Assembly: GCF_900182785.1 (NCBI RefSeq)
Contig: NZ_FXTS01000010.1
Span: 62,001 to 126,000 of the forward strand
DNA length: 64,000 nt
From: Oceanospirillum linum
GTDB taxonomy: Bacteria; Pseudomonadota; Gammaproteobacteria; Pseudomonadales; Halomonadaceae
Reading direction: 5' to 3'
Below are positions 14,519-23,129 of this stretch, one piece after another (within the stretch, counting starts at the first letter, position 1; every line of letters begins with the position of its first letter). The position numbers and the translations under genes are program-made. The notes under the pieces are model-generated. The model did not search any database. It saw nothing but the letters and a program-made list of their open reading frames with translations, and was not told the origin of the DNA.

Positions 14519-15883
14519 ATGAAATTCATTCAACTCACTGGCATTACGTTATTTTGTCTCGCCTTATGGGGATGTGCCACTCAACCGGCGAATCTCGATG
14601 CGATAGCACAAGACAGTGTTGCTGACCGTGCACAATGGGGCTCAGAGCAAACGGCACAAAGCAGCCTGGCCGACAGTTTGCTGGCGCTGTTTAACGATGA
14701 TGCTCTGAATCAGTTGGTAATAAAAAGCCAGCAGCACAACCTATCCTTATTGCAGCAAAAAGCCCGCACCGATGCCGTCTTATTTACGCTGACTCAAGCT
14801 CAAGCAGAAAATTTACCGGAGGTTTCGGCCAACGTAAGCAGCCAGCGCCAGAAAACAGCTAACAGCGGACCAACAAACAGCCATAGCCTAGCGTTGGATG
14901 TCAGCTGGGAATGGGATATCTGGGGCGGCCTCCATGCAGAGAGTAAACAGGCACTGGCGGACCTTCAGGCATCGCAGCTCAGCTATCAAGCGTTGCAGGA
15001 CTCGATCGCAGCACAAACCATGCAGGCTTATATCAATGCCATCAGCCAAACTCAACTGGCCGGATTAAGTGAAAAAAACTATCTCAGCCTGGAAAAAACC
15101 TTAATGGTTGTCAGTCGCCAGTACCTTGATGGCAGTGTTGACTTATCGGACCTGACGCAGGCTCGTCAGAACCTGGCCAATGCCGATGCCAGCCGTATCA
15201 GCAGCCAATTAGCACAGCGCAATGCTATTCGAACATTACAGCTACTAATAGGTGATTACCCCGACGGTGAGGCTCTGGCCACTTACCATTTACCTAAATT
15301 GCTGGCAGCACCTAAAGCTGGTGTGCCCGCGGACGTTCTGGCCCGTCGCCCAGATGTCCAGGCCGCTTGGCATGAAGTCGAAAGTGTTGGCTGGGGTGTG
15401 GCTGTGGCTCGGGCTGACCGGTTCCCGAAAATCACACTGACGGGCCAGGTTGGACAGTCAGCAAGCGCATTAAAAGATTTGCTGAATGGCGATCTGATCT
15501 GGTCGTTGGCGTCATCAGTGGGCTACAACCTGTTCGATGGCGGCTCATTAAAAGCCAAAGAAGAACAAAGTCTTAGTCTGGCCGAAGCTCAGTATTACAG
15601 TTATCTGGATACCGTAATGACAGCATTAAACGAAGTCGAAACGGCCCTCGACAGCGAGCACAGTCAATATCAGCAAGAACAGGCCCAACACCAGGCGGTA
15701 GCACAGGCCAGGTTACTGCTAGCCAATGCTGAACAGGACTATCGGGCTGGGCTACTCGATATTACCGATTGGCTCAGTTTTCAGCGCAGCTTATTTACAG
15801 CCCAGTCTGCGCTGATCGAAACCCGTAACCAGCGTTTACAAAACCGTATCAGCCTGGGGTTAGCTCTGGGCCTGGGTGTTTGA
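14519..15883 (+). CDS. Outer membrane factor of efflux pump (TolC/NodT family lipoprotein)
   Basis: A 454-residue outer membrane channel of a tripartite efflux system. The N-terminal signal peptide ends in a lipobox-like LALWGC, so Cys19 should be lipidated. Two outer membrane efflux protein repeats follow (about 50-235 and 265-450), with the DVSWEWDIWGG strand and the RRPDVQAAWHEVESVGWGVAVARADRFPKI region (in parts: RRPDVQAAWHEVE, ARADRFPKITLTG) typical of the NodT/OprM group. Long Gln/Ala-rich helices form the periplasmic tunnel. It is the first gene of the efflux operon; the next gene begins about 50 bp after its stop. Confidence 0.92.
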   Translation: MKFIQLTGITLFCLALWGCATQPANLDAIAQDSVADRAQWGSEQTAQSSLADSLLALFNDDALNQLVIKSQQHNLSLLQQKARTDAVLFTLTQAQAENLPEVSANVSSQRQKTANSGPTNSHSLALDVSWEWDIWGGLHAESKQALADLQASQLSYQALQDSIAAQTMQAYINAISQTQLAGLSEKNYLSLEKTLMVVSRQYLDGSVDLSDLTQARQNLANADASRISSQLAQRNAIRTLQLLIGDYPDGEALATYHLPKLLAAPKAGVPADVLARRPDVQAAWHEVESVGWGVAVARADRFPKITLTGQVGQSASALKDLLNGDLIWSLASSVGYNLFDGGSLKAKEEQSLSLAEAQYYSYLDTVMTALNEVETALDSEHSQYQQEQAQHQAVAQARLLLANAEQDYRAGLLDITDWLSFQRSLFTAQSALIETRNQRLQNRISLGLALGLGV

Positions 15884-15932
15884 ATCTGGCGCGTTACCTG
15901 TCGCTGCTTTAGTTATTGTTAAGAGAAATCTC

Positions 15933-17099
15933 ATGTCATCAAAAAAAACCATCATCAGTATCGCCATAGCGGCGGTTGTAGTTGCAGGCTTTATTGCTTT
16001 AGAGCTTCGCCCTGTGACCTCCAGTCAGGCGTCACAGCCTGCGGCAAGCCAGCCTGTCGAGACCAGTAACGCGGTATTGGTCTCCGTTGTTACTACGACC
16101 AGCGGCACCACAGAAGCACCTGTAATCGAAGGCTTTGGTACCGCTCAGGCATTATGGAACACGACACTGTCCGCTCAGGTTAAAGGACAGGTTGAAAGTG
16201 TGAGCGAGAAATTACTGGTTGGCAGTGCCTTTAATAAAGGCGATGAGCTGGCACGTATAAATGATATTGATTATCTGAGTTTACTGGCTACCGCGAAGGC
16301 AGACCTGGCAGCTGCAAAAGTTAACTTCCTGGAGCAACAGCAGCAAACCGAACAGGCACAGGAGCGTTGGCAGCTAAGCGGCCTTGAGGGTTCACCCTCG
16401 GATCTGGTCTTACAGCTACCACAACTACAGCAGGCAAAAGACGAACTGGAAGCGGCTCAGGCTGCCGTCAATAAAGCCAGGCAAGATCTAAAGCGCACCC
16501 GCATAACCGCACCGTTTAACGGTCGGGTTGCCAGCCGTAATATTAGCCTAGGGACTTATGTCAATGTCGGCAGCGAGGTGGCACAAGTGTTTGCTACCAA
16601 TAATGTCGAAGTAGAAATTGCTCTTAATGGGCAGCAATTCTCTTTATTAGGTGAAGAGAAGGAGGCATTGCAACGCTCCGTCCAACTGATTGACAGTGCC
16701 GACAGTAGCCGCAGTTGGAGTGCCAAAATTGTTCGCTTCCAGTATCAGGTTGACGATACCAACCGCAGCCGCAAGCTGGTTTTACAGGTGAATAACCAAC
16801 AACAATCCACAGACTTGCTACCCGGCACCTTTGTTAAGGCGTTTATTCCAGGTAAGACACTGAGCGGCCTGCTAAAGCTGCCAGCCAGTGCGCTTTCTCG
16901 CGAGGGTTATATCTGGCATGTCAAAGACGGCTTATTGCAACGCTTTAGGGCCGATACGGTTTATAGCAACAACGACTACATAATGGTGCACAGCCCGAAC
17001 GCAGAGGATACGTCGGTGCCGTTAAACATCGTACGTTACCCTCAATCCGGTTTTCTGCCCGGACAAAAGGCCCAGATCAAGGCGGAGGCTGAACTATGA
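15933..17099 (+). CDS. RND efflux membrane fusion protein
   Basis: The periplasmic adaptor linking the inner membrane pump to the outer membrane channel. I start at the ATG at 15933 (AAGAGA ribosome site), giving 388 residues; an upstream in-frame ATG at 15876 overlaps the channel gene. An N-terminal membrane anchor (about 8-23) is followed by the lipoyl/barrel-sandwich halves (TTLSAQVKGQVESV ... KRTRITAPFNGRVASR), an alpha-helical hairpin rich in Gln between them, and a beta-barrel domain (NVEVEIALNGQQ). The stop overlaps the pump's ATG by 4 bp, so expression is coupled. Confidence 0.92.
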   Translation: MSSKKTIISIAIAAVVVAGFIALELRPVTSSQASQPAASQPVETSNAVLVSVVTTTSGTTEAPVIEGFGTAQALWNTTLSAQVKGQVESVSEKLLVGSAFNKGDELARINDIDYLSLLATAKADLAAAKVNFLEQQQQTEQAQERWQLSGLEGSPSDLVLQLPQLQQAKDELEAAQAAVNKARQDLKRTRITAPFNGRVASRNISLGTYVNVGSEVAQVFATNNVEVEIALNGQQFSLLGEEKEALQRSVQLIDSADSSRSWSAKIVRFQYQVDDTNRSRKLVLQVNNQQQSTDLLPGTFVKAFIPGKTLSGLLKLPASALSREGYIWHVKDGLLQRFRADTVYSNNDYIMVHSPNAEDTSVPLNIVRYPQSGFLPGQKAQIKAEAEL

Positions 17100-20000
17100 G
17101 CAGCAGCAGCACGGAGAATCATAACAGTGTGATGTCTTGGTTTGTACGCAACCCGGTCGCGGCCAACTTATTGATGGTTATGATTCTGCTGTTGGGGTAC
17201 TTCACGGCAACCGGTTTGCGGACTGAAACCTTTCCATCGTTCCCTGCGGAAGATGTCACTATCTCAGTAACCGTCGATGGCGGAGGTATCGAAGATATTG
17301 AAGAGAGTGTGGTACTAAAAATCGAAGAAGCACTGGAAACAGTGCAAGGTATCGATACTGTACGCAGCTCCATCACAACAGGGAGTGCAACGGTCACTGT
17401 CACCAAACTTGATGATTATGATCTGGCGACGTTAAAAGATGATATTGAGACTCAGGTCAATTCCATCAACAACTTCCCGTCAGCAGCCGAAGAGCCCGTG
17501 GTGGAAGCAGCCAAACGCGAGTCTCAGGCCATCTGGTTGGCCGTTTACGGTAACACTGATGCCAAAACACTGAAGCTTGTAGCCGAAGGCTTACGTACTG
17601 AGCTACTGAGCGACAGCAATATTCAACAAGTCGATGTCAGTGGTGAGCAAACCGAAGAAATCGGCATTTCAATATCTGAGCAAACGCTGCAGCGCTACGG
17701 CTGGACACTGGCAGAGGTCGCTAACCAGATCGCTGATCAGTCAATCAATAAATACAGTGGTGAATTAAGCAGTGTCGACGGCGAGATTACTGTTCGCGGT
17801 GATTTTCAGCATTATTACCAACCGGGCTTTGAAAACATCGTCCTGCAATCCAGTACAGATGGTTCAGTGATCCGCCTCGGAGAAGTTGCAAATGTGAGTG
17901 ACGACTTTGAAGAACAGGCGGTGATCTCTCGCTTCAACGGTCATGATGCCATCATGTTAAAAATCGTCGTAACCGGCGATACCAGCCTGATTGACGCTGC
18001 TAACGCTGCCAAAGTTGTCAGCAAGAAATACCAACAAACAACTAACCTGCCAGACACGATTATGATTGGTAGTATGAGCGATCAATCAGTTTTTATTACC
18101 GAGCGCCTCGACACCATGATCAGCAATGGCCTGGTAGGTATGATGCTGGTTATCGTGCTGCTGGCGTTATTCTTACATCCGATGCTGGCGCTATGGGTTG
18201 CGATAGGCATTCCAATCGCCTTTGCCGGTGCCATGATTACGATGGGTTCTATGGGGCTGAACTTTTCCCTTAACGAACTGACCACCTCGGGCTTTTTGGT
18301 GGCACTGGGCATTTTAGTTGATGATGCCATTGTGATTGCTGAAAGCGTGTACTCTACCCGTAAAGATGCGCTGAAGCACGACCACAAAGAAAGTACCGCC
18401 AGCATCACTATTCGCGGTGCCATGAAAGTGGCCGTGCCGGCAACCTTCGGGGTGCTGACCACGATTGCAGCGTTCTACCCACTCATGTTTATTGATGGCC
18501 AAATGGGTAACATTTTTGGCCAACAGGCAGCAATTGTGATCGCGGTATTGGTATTCGCCTTAATTGAGTCAAAGCTGATTCTTCCTGCTCACTTAGCACA
18601 TATTAAGATGCGACGTGAGCACGATGATAGTAATACCGTGGAAAATAAGAGCACTTTTATTCGGTATTGGAATCGCTTTCAGCAGTTTTTTCAGAACGGC
18701 CTGAAAACGATGATTGAAAAATATTATGGCCCGAGTATTCAGGCTGTACTGAAATTCCGAGGGCTGAGTTTGTGTGCCAGTATAGTGATATTTGTACTGG
18801 TTATTGGATTGATCCCTATGGGCCAGGTGAAGATAAGCTTCTTTCCAGACATTGAGCCAACGGTGGTTCAGGCCAGTTTTCAGCTACAAGACTCGTTTGG
18901 TCGCAAGTTGACTCATGAGATTATCGATACCCTGGAACAGGCGTTAATTGAAACCAACGATGAGTTGAAAGAGAAGTATCAGATGGACGCAGACCCGATT
19001 ACGTCAATCTATGTCAATTCAACAACGGATACCACAGGAACCGTGACCGGAGAACTGATCGAAGACGGGCAACGCGACTTTGCCTCAGCTGAGGTCAGTA
19101 GCCTATGGCGTACTAAAGTCGGTCACTTAGAAGGTATATCAGTGCTGAACTTTGACGGAGCCCGGCGTGGCCCGGAAGCGATCCGCATTGAGCTACAAGC
19201 CAAAGAGTTTGCTACCTTGTCCAGGGCTGCCACTGACCTGAAAAAATCGATGACAGCGATTAGCGGGGTTACTGATGTTCGTGATAACTTGAGCGTTAAT
19301 CAGCCGCAGCTGAGTATTAAAATCAAACCGGCAGCCTACAGCCTGGGCTTAACCAATACCGAAATCATGTCACAGCTGTCATCGGCGCTATATGGTGCAC
19401 AGGCACAACGTATTCAACGTGGCAGCGACGAAGTCAAAGTAATGGTACGTTACCCGGCACAGGAGCGGAGATACATCAGCGATATAGATCATATGATGAT
19501 CCGTACTGCCGATGGTACTGAGGTGCCATTTAATGTGGTGGCAGAAACACTGTTCACCGAAGGTATTTCACAAATCGACCGTCTCGATAGTTATCGTGCG
19601 GCCAGTGTGATTGCCGGTGTTAATAAACAAGTGATCTCCTCCGACGCCGTCGTAAATCAGTTGCAGCAAGAAGTCATTACCCATTTGCTGAAAACCTATC
19701 CCGGTTTAAAGGTTGAGTTCAAGGGCGAAGCATCGGAACGCAGTAAAAGTACGTCATCAATGTCCCAGGGTTTTATCATTGGGTTGTTGATTATTTATGG
19801 TTTACTGGCCATTCCCTTAAAGTCATACACCAAGCCGCTGGTGATTATGAGTGTTATTCCCTATGGGGTACTCGGCAGCATTCTTGGGCACTGGATAATC
19901 GGTATTAATATCGGCATTCTCTCGCTGTTTGGCACCATTGCCCTGTGCGGTGTCGTTGTCAACGACAGTCTGGTTTTAGTGGCCAAATTTACGGAACTGA

Positions 20001-20263
20001 AAGATCGTGGACAACATGGTAACCCCGCTATTGTTGAGGCCGGCAAAACACGTTTACGGGCCATCTTACTGACATCCCTGACAACTTTCGCCGGTTTAAC
20101 CCCCATGCTGTTAGATGATTCCAGCCAAGCGCAGTTTCTTATTCCGATGGCCGTATCGTTAGGGTTCGGTATTTTGTTTGCGACCTTTACCACCCTGTTC
20201 GCGCTGCCAATCATTCTGAGCTATCAGGATTCATTGTCGCGCCTGTTGAAGCGTGCAAGCTAA
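17096..20263 (+). CDS. RND efflux transporter, inner membrane pump (HAE1-like)
   Basis: A 1055-residue proton-driven pump of the AcrB/MdtB type with 12 transmembrane segments and two large periplasmic loops. The N-terminus (FVRNPVAANLLMV) and TM4 segment GILVDDAIVIAE are canonical; the proton-relay aspartates are D409 and D410. In TM10 the position of the AcrB relay lysine is Asn956 followed by Asp957 (VVVNDSLVLV), a known variant in part of this superfamily. The substrate is unknown. The gene ends the operon; after its stop 81 bases remain before the right 220-bp repeat, whose terminator would end the transcript. Confidence 0.94.
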   Translation: MSSSSTENHNSVMSWFVRNPVAANLLMVMILLLGYFTATGLRTETFPSFPAEDVTISVTVDGGGIEDIEESVVLKIEEALETVQGIDTVRSSITTGSATVTVTKLDDYDLATLKDDIETQVNSINNFPSAAEEPVVEAAKRESQAIWLAVYGNTDAKTLKLVAEGLRTELLSDSNIQQVDVSGEQTEEIGISISEQTLQRYGWTLAEVANQIADQSINKYSGELSSVDGEITVRGDFQHYYQPGFENIVLQSSTDGSVIRLGEVANVSDDFEEQAVISRFNGHDAIMLKIVVTGDTSLIDAANAAKVVSKKYQQTTNLPDTIMIGSMSDQSVFITERLDTMISNGLVGMMLVIVLLALFLHPMLALWVAIGIPIAFAGAMITMGSMGLNFSLNELTTSGFLVALGILVDDAIVIAESVYSTRKDALKHDHKESTASITIRGAMKVAVPATFGVLTTIAAFYPLMFIDGQMGNIFGQQAAIVIAVLVFALIESKLILPAHLAHIKMRREHDDSNTVENKSTFIRYWNRFQQFFQNGLKTMIEKYYGPSIQAVLKFRGLSLCASIVIFVLVIGLIPMGQVKISFFPDIEPTVVQASFQLQDSFGRKLTHEIIDTLEQALIETNDELKEKYQMDADPITSIYVNSTTDTTGTVTGELIEDGQRDFASAEVSSLWRTKVGHLEGISVLNFDGARRGPEAIRIELQAKEFATLSRAATDLKKSMTAISGVTDVRDNLSVNQPQLSIKIKPAAYSLGLTNTEIMSQLSSALYGAQAQRIQRGSDEVKVMVRYPAQERRYISDIDHMMIRTADGTEVPFNVVAETLFTEGISQIDRLDSYRAASVIAGVNKQVISSDAVVNQLQQEVITHLLKTYPGLKVEFKGEASERSKSTSSMSQGFIIGLLIIYGLLAIPLKSYTKPLVIMSVIPYGVLGSILGHWIIGINIGILSLFGTIALCGVVVNDSLVLVAKFTELKDRGQHGNPAIVEAGKTRLRAILLTSLTTFAGLTPMLLDDSSQAQFLIPMAVSLGFGILFATFTTLFALPIILSYQDSLSRLLKRAS

Positions 20264-20342
20264 GTGAAGAGCCGAGGCACAGCCCGAAAACTCCGGGGGT
20301 TCACACCTATCAGTAACCAAAAGCTTATAACCTAAAATCGCA

Positions 20343-20378
20343 GTCGGATGGCGCGCTCACGGCGCTTATCCGGCCTGC
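20343..20378 (+). repeat. REP-like palindromic unit (right copy)
   Basis: Near-identical to the unit at 11415-11450, with three differences by eye. It is downstream of tkt, next to its terminator, in what I take to be the native position. Confidence 0.7.
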
Positions 20379-20564
20379 CTTAATGCTCATATACCATTAT
20401 TCCAGAAACCAAAAAAGGCAACCCGAAGGCTGCCTTTTTTGCGCTTTAAAGCGGGTAACTGATCGTTAAACGATTAGTCGTCCAGCTCTTCCAGCAGTTC
20501 GTCAACGGTACCCACGATGTTGTCTGTGGTGAAGCCGAACTCTTCAAACAGTTGGTTAGCCGGT
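20345..20564. repeat. Right 220-bp direct repeat (native end of tkt)
   Basis: Matches 11417-11636 in direct orientation at an offset of 8928 bases, about 98% identical by my count. Because the tkt reading frame continues uninterrupted beyond 20564, this is the original copy and the left one is the duplicate. Confidence 0.95.
20411..20440 (-). terminator. Terminator of tkt (bidirectional)
   Basis: The stem GGCAACC (20417-20423) with GGCTGCC (20428-20434), loop CGAA, is flanked by A6 and T6 runs. It serves tkt on the minus strand and can end the RND operon transcript on the plus strand. Confidence 0.88.
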
Positions 20565-22480
20565 GCAGATTCACCGAAGGTTTCCATACCGATGATGGCA
20601 CCTTCAAGGCCCACGTACTTGTACCAGAAGTCTTTGTGAGCAGCTTCGATAGCAACACGGGTGATCACGTCAGCGGGCAGTACTGATTCGCGGTATGCCG
20701 CGTCCTGAGCGTCGAAACGGTCGGTAGATGGCATGGATACCACGCGGATCTTCTTGCCTTTCGCGGTCAGCTCTTCTGCAGCAGACAGCGCCAGCGCTAC
20801 TTCAGAACCGGTGGCGATCAGGATTGCATCAGCCGTGCCTTCACAATCTTTCAGTACGTAGGCACCACGGGCGATGTTCGCCAACTGCTCATCGTTACGA
20901 GGCTGGTGGTCCAGGTTCTGACGGGACAGAATCAGGGAAGTCGGGCCGTCGTTACGCTCAAGGGCAGATTTCCAGGCAACGGCAGTTTCAACCGCATCAC
21001 ATGGACGCCATACGCTCATGTTTGGTGTGCCACGCAGGCCAGGGACCTGTTCAACCGGCTGGTGCGTCGGGCCATCTTCACCCAGGCCGATGGAGTCGTG
21101 GGTGAATACGTAAATAGCGCGCTGCTTCATCAGTGCTGCCATACGTACGGCGTTACGGGCATATTCCATAAAGATCAGGAAGGTTGCGCCGTAAGGAACA
21201 AAACCACCGTGCAACGCCACACCATTCATGATGGCGGCCATACCGAACTCACGGACACCGTAGTGCATGTAGTTGCCGGATGCGTCATCAGCGGTGATCG
21301 CTTTTGCGCCGTTCCAGAAGGTCAGGTTAGAGGGTGCCAGATCCGCAGAACCACCCAGTAGTTCAGGCAGCTGAGGCGCAAACTCATTCAGACTGTTCAG
21401 AGATGCTTTACGGGTAGCGACGGTTTCGCCTTTCTCCTGACACGCTTTGATGTAAGCATCGGCTTTGTCAGAGAAGTCCGCCGGAAGATCTCCGGACATG
21501 CGACGCTTCAGCTCAGCGGCCAGTTCAGGATAAGCGGCTTCATAGGCAGCAAACTGCTGGTTCCAGGTGCTTTCTGCTGCAACACCTTTTTCCTGTGCAT
21601 TCCAGCCCGCTGCGATATCCGCAGGGATTTCGAATGGCGCGTGAGGCCAGTTCAGGCGCTCGCGGGTCAGTGCGATTTCGTCATCGCCCAGAGGTGCGCC
21701 GTGGCAATCTTCTTTGCCTTCTTTGTTTGGCGAGCCAAAACCGATAATGGTTTTACAGATGATCAGGCTTGGCTTGTCAGATTCTGCTTTAGCGGCTTCT
21801 GTAGCGGCTTTAATTTCATCAGGGTTGTGGCCATCAACTTTAATCACGTGCCAGCCGTAAGCTTCGAAACGCTGGGCGGTGTTGTCGGTGAACCAGCCTT
21901 CCACTTCACCATCAATAGAGATGCCGTTGTCATCATAGAAGGCGATCAGTTTACCCAGACCCAGAGTACCGGCCAGAGAACAGACCTCGTGAGAGATACC
22001 TTCCATCATGCAGCCATCACCCAGGAAGGTGTAGGTGTAATGGTCGATGATCTCATGGCCATCACGGTTGAACTGACCTGCCAACGCTTTTTCGGCCACT
22101 GCCATACCCACTGCATTGGCGATACCCTGACCCAGAGGGCCAGTAGTGGTTTCAATACCCGGTGCGTAGCCGTGCTCCGGGTGACCGGCAGTTTTAGCGT
22201 GCAGCTGACGGAAATTTTTCAGATCATCGATGGACAGGTCGTAGCCGCTCAGGTGCAGCAGAGAGTACAGCAGCATAGAACCGTGGCCGTTGGACAGAAC
22301 AAAACGATCGCGGTTATACCAATTCGGGTTTTTCGGGTTGTGCTGCAGGAAGTCGTTCCATAGTACTTCAGCAATATCAGCCATCCCCATCGGGGCGCCG
22401 GGGTGACCGGACTTGGCTTTCTGGACGGCGTCCATGCTCAGGGCACGGATGGCATTAGCTAAATCAGAACGGGAAGGCAT
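20474..22480 (-). CDS. tkt: Transketolase
   Basis: The thiamine-diphosphate enzyme of the non-oxidative pentose phosphate pathway, moving two-carbon units between sugar phosphates. From the ATG at 22480 (MPSRSDLANAIRAL) it has 668 residues, the normal length. The N-terminal SGHPGAPMGMADIAEVLW, the cofactor motif beginning GDGCMMEG, the central HDSIGLGEDGPTHQPVEQ and the C-terminal ESFG-like GMETFGESAPA segments are all present. The frame is open 22 codons further upstream without family similarity. It precedes epd in the ancestral order but is now separated from it by the efflux island and the HEPN/MNT pair. Confidence 0.96.
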   Translation of the reverse strand: MPSRSDLANAIRALSMDAVQKAKSGHPGAPMGMADIAEVLWNDFLQHNPKNPNWYNRDRFVLSNGHGSMLLYSLLHLSGYDLSIDDLKNFRQLHAKTAGHPEHGYAPGIETTTGPLGQGIANAVGMAVAEKALAGQFNRDGHEIIDHYTYTFLGDGCMMEGISHEVCSLAGTLGLGKLIAFYDDNGISIDGEVEGWFTDNTAQRFEAYGWHVIKVDGHNPDEIKAATEAAKAESDKPSLIICKTIIGFGSPNKEGKEDCHGAPLGDDEIALTRERLNWPHAPFEIPADIAAGWNAQEKGVAAESTWNQQFAAYEAAYPELAAELKRRMSGDLPADFSDKADAYIKACQEKGETVATRKASLNSLNEFAPQLPELLGGSADLAPSNLTFWNGAKAITADDASGNYMHYGVREFGMAAIMNGVALHGGFVPYGATFLIFMEYARNAVRMAALMKQRAIYVFTHDSIGLGEDGPTHQPVEQVPGLRGTPNMSVWRPCDAVETAVAWKSALERNDGPTSLILSRQNLDHQPRNDEQLANIARGAYVLKDCEGTADAILIATGSEVALALSAAEELTAKGKKIRVVSMPSTDRFDAQDAAYRESVLPADVITRVAIEAAHKDFWYKYVGLEGAIIGMETFGESAPANQLFEEFGFTTDNIVGTVDELLEELDD

Positions 22481-23129
22481 GCTTTCCAGACTCCAGGGTG
22501 TGTGGCTTGACCACAAAATATAGGTTTCATGACTCGCTTTTTTCATGCAGATATCAGGCTAAGTCTTTGATGCTGTTCAGATAATAAACAGCCTCAGAAA
22601 AGAGACTCACCCGGATAGCGACACAATCGAAGCAAACCACCGGAAAATAGGCGCGTATTGTCGCTGATCTGGCCTCAGGCTTCAAATCTAAAGGCAGATT
22701 TATCTTTATCAGGGGATTATTTAACCCCAACGTGATCGGGTCTGCCCACTGTTCGGTATAGAGCAGGACACAGACTCCATTGGTAATCCCAATATAATGA
22801 ATCCTGCACAGGTGAATTTTAATAAATTTCACTGTGTATAAGGCGAACTCAGTTGCTACAATTACTGACTGAATTTAACTTAAGCGCGTCCAACGGAGTG
22901 GTTCCATCCAACATTTTTGTCTGTCTTTGCGATGTTCTGAGCGGACTGAAGTGAGCTTCCTAGGTCAAACGCTACTGTCGGCTGCACGGCCAAAAGCCAT
23001 GTTATGTCGACTCAACCGACAGCTAAACGTCGTTAGCTGTTACAGGAGGTCAGGCAGGCTCTGCGTTTTAAAACGCTCTGCCTTGGCTAATTCCTTATTT
23101 TTAACTCCTTTGAGGGTAATAAGAGGATC
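22481..23129. other. 649-bp divergent region between tkt and metK
   Basis: I find no convincing gene here. A minus-strand open frame at 22554-22832 lacks any recognisable feature. The tkt-proximal half should hold the tkt promoter, but no good sigma70 match stood out. The metK-proximal part (about 22970 onward) is rich in inverted repeats and is described separately. Confidence 0.5.
22975..23127 (+). promoter_or_regulatory. Structured 5' leader of metK (candidate cis-regulatory RNA)
   Basis: Several strong helices can form just upstream of metK. CTGTCGG (22975-22981) pairs with CCGACAG (23016-23022), enclosing a small GGC-CAAAA-GCC hairpin. ACAGCTAA (23019-23026) pairs with TTAGCTGT (23033-23040). 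These two helices share bases 23019-23022 and exclude each other. A third hairpin joins AGGCAG (23052-23057) to CTGCCT (23078-23083) around the palindrome GCGTTTTAAAACGC. TCCT at 23106-23109 can pair with the Shine-Dalgarno AGGA at 23124-23127. I do not recognise it as a named SAM riboswitch class. Confidence 0.45.

Larger units (their letters stand above)
11637..20344. other. Putative acquired 8.7-kb efflux island between direct repeats
   Basis: The block holds cytochrome b561, a sensor kinase and response regulator (minus strand), then an outer membrane factor, membrane fusion protein and RND pump (plus strand). It lies exactly between two 220-bp copies of the tkt 3' region. Removing the block and one repeat copy rejoins tkt, its terminator and a REP-like unit to the HEPN gene with nothing missing. 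That reconstruction is the main evidence for insertion. By eye, codon choice in the block is richer in TTA/TTG leucine than in the flanking sugar-phosphate genes. No integrase, transposase or terminal inverted repeat was seen, so the mechanism is open. Confidence 0.7.

Noticed and set aside
11637..20344. Integrase, transposase or tRNA attachment site for the efflux block
   Set aside because: Every gene in the block is accounted for by efflux, signalling or cytochrome functions, and no tRNA gene adjoins it.
22554..22832. 92-codon minus-strand frame between tkt and metK
   Set aside because: No ribosome site or domain seen, and it lies in the promoter region of tkt.
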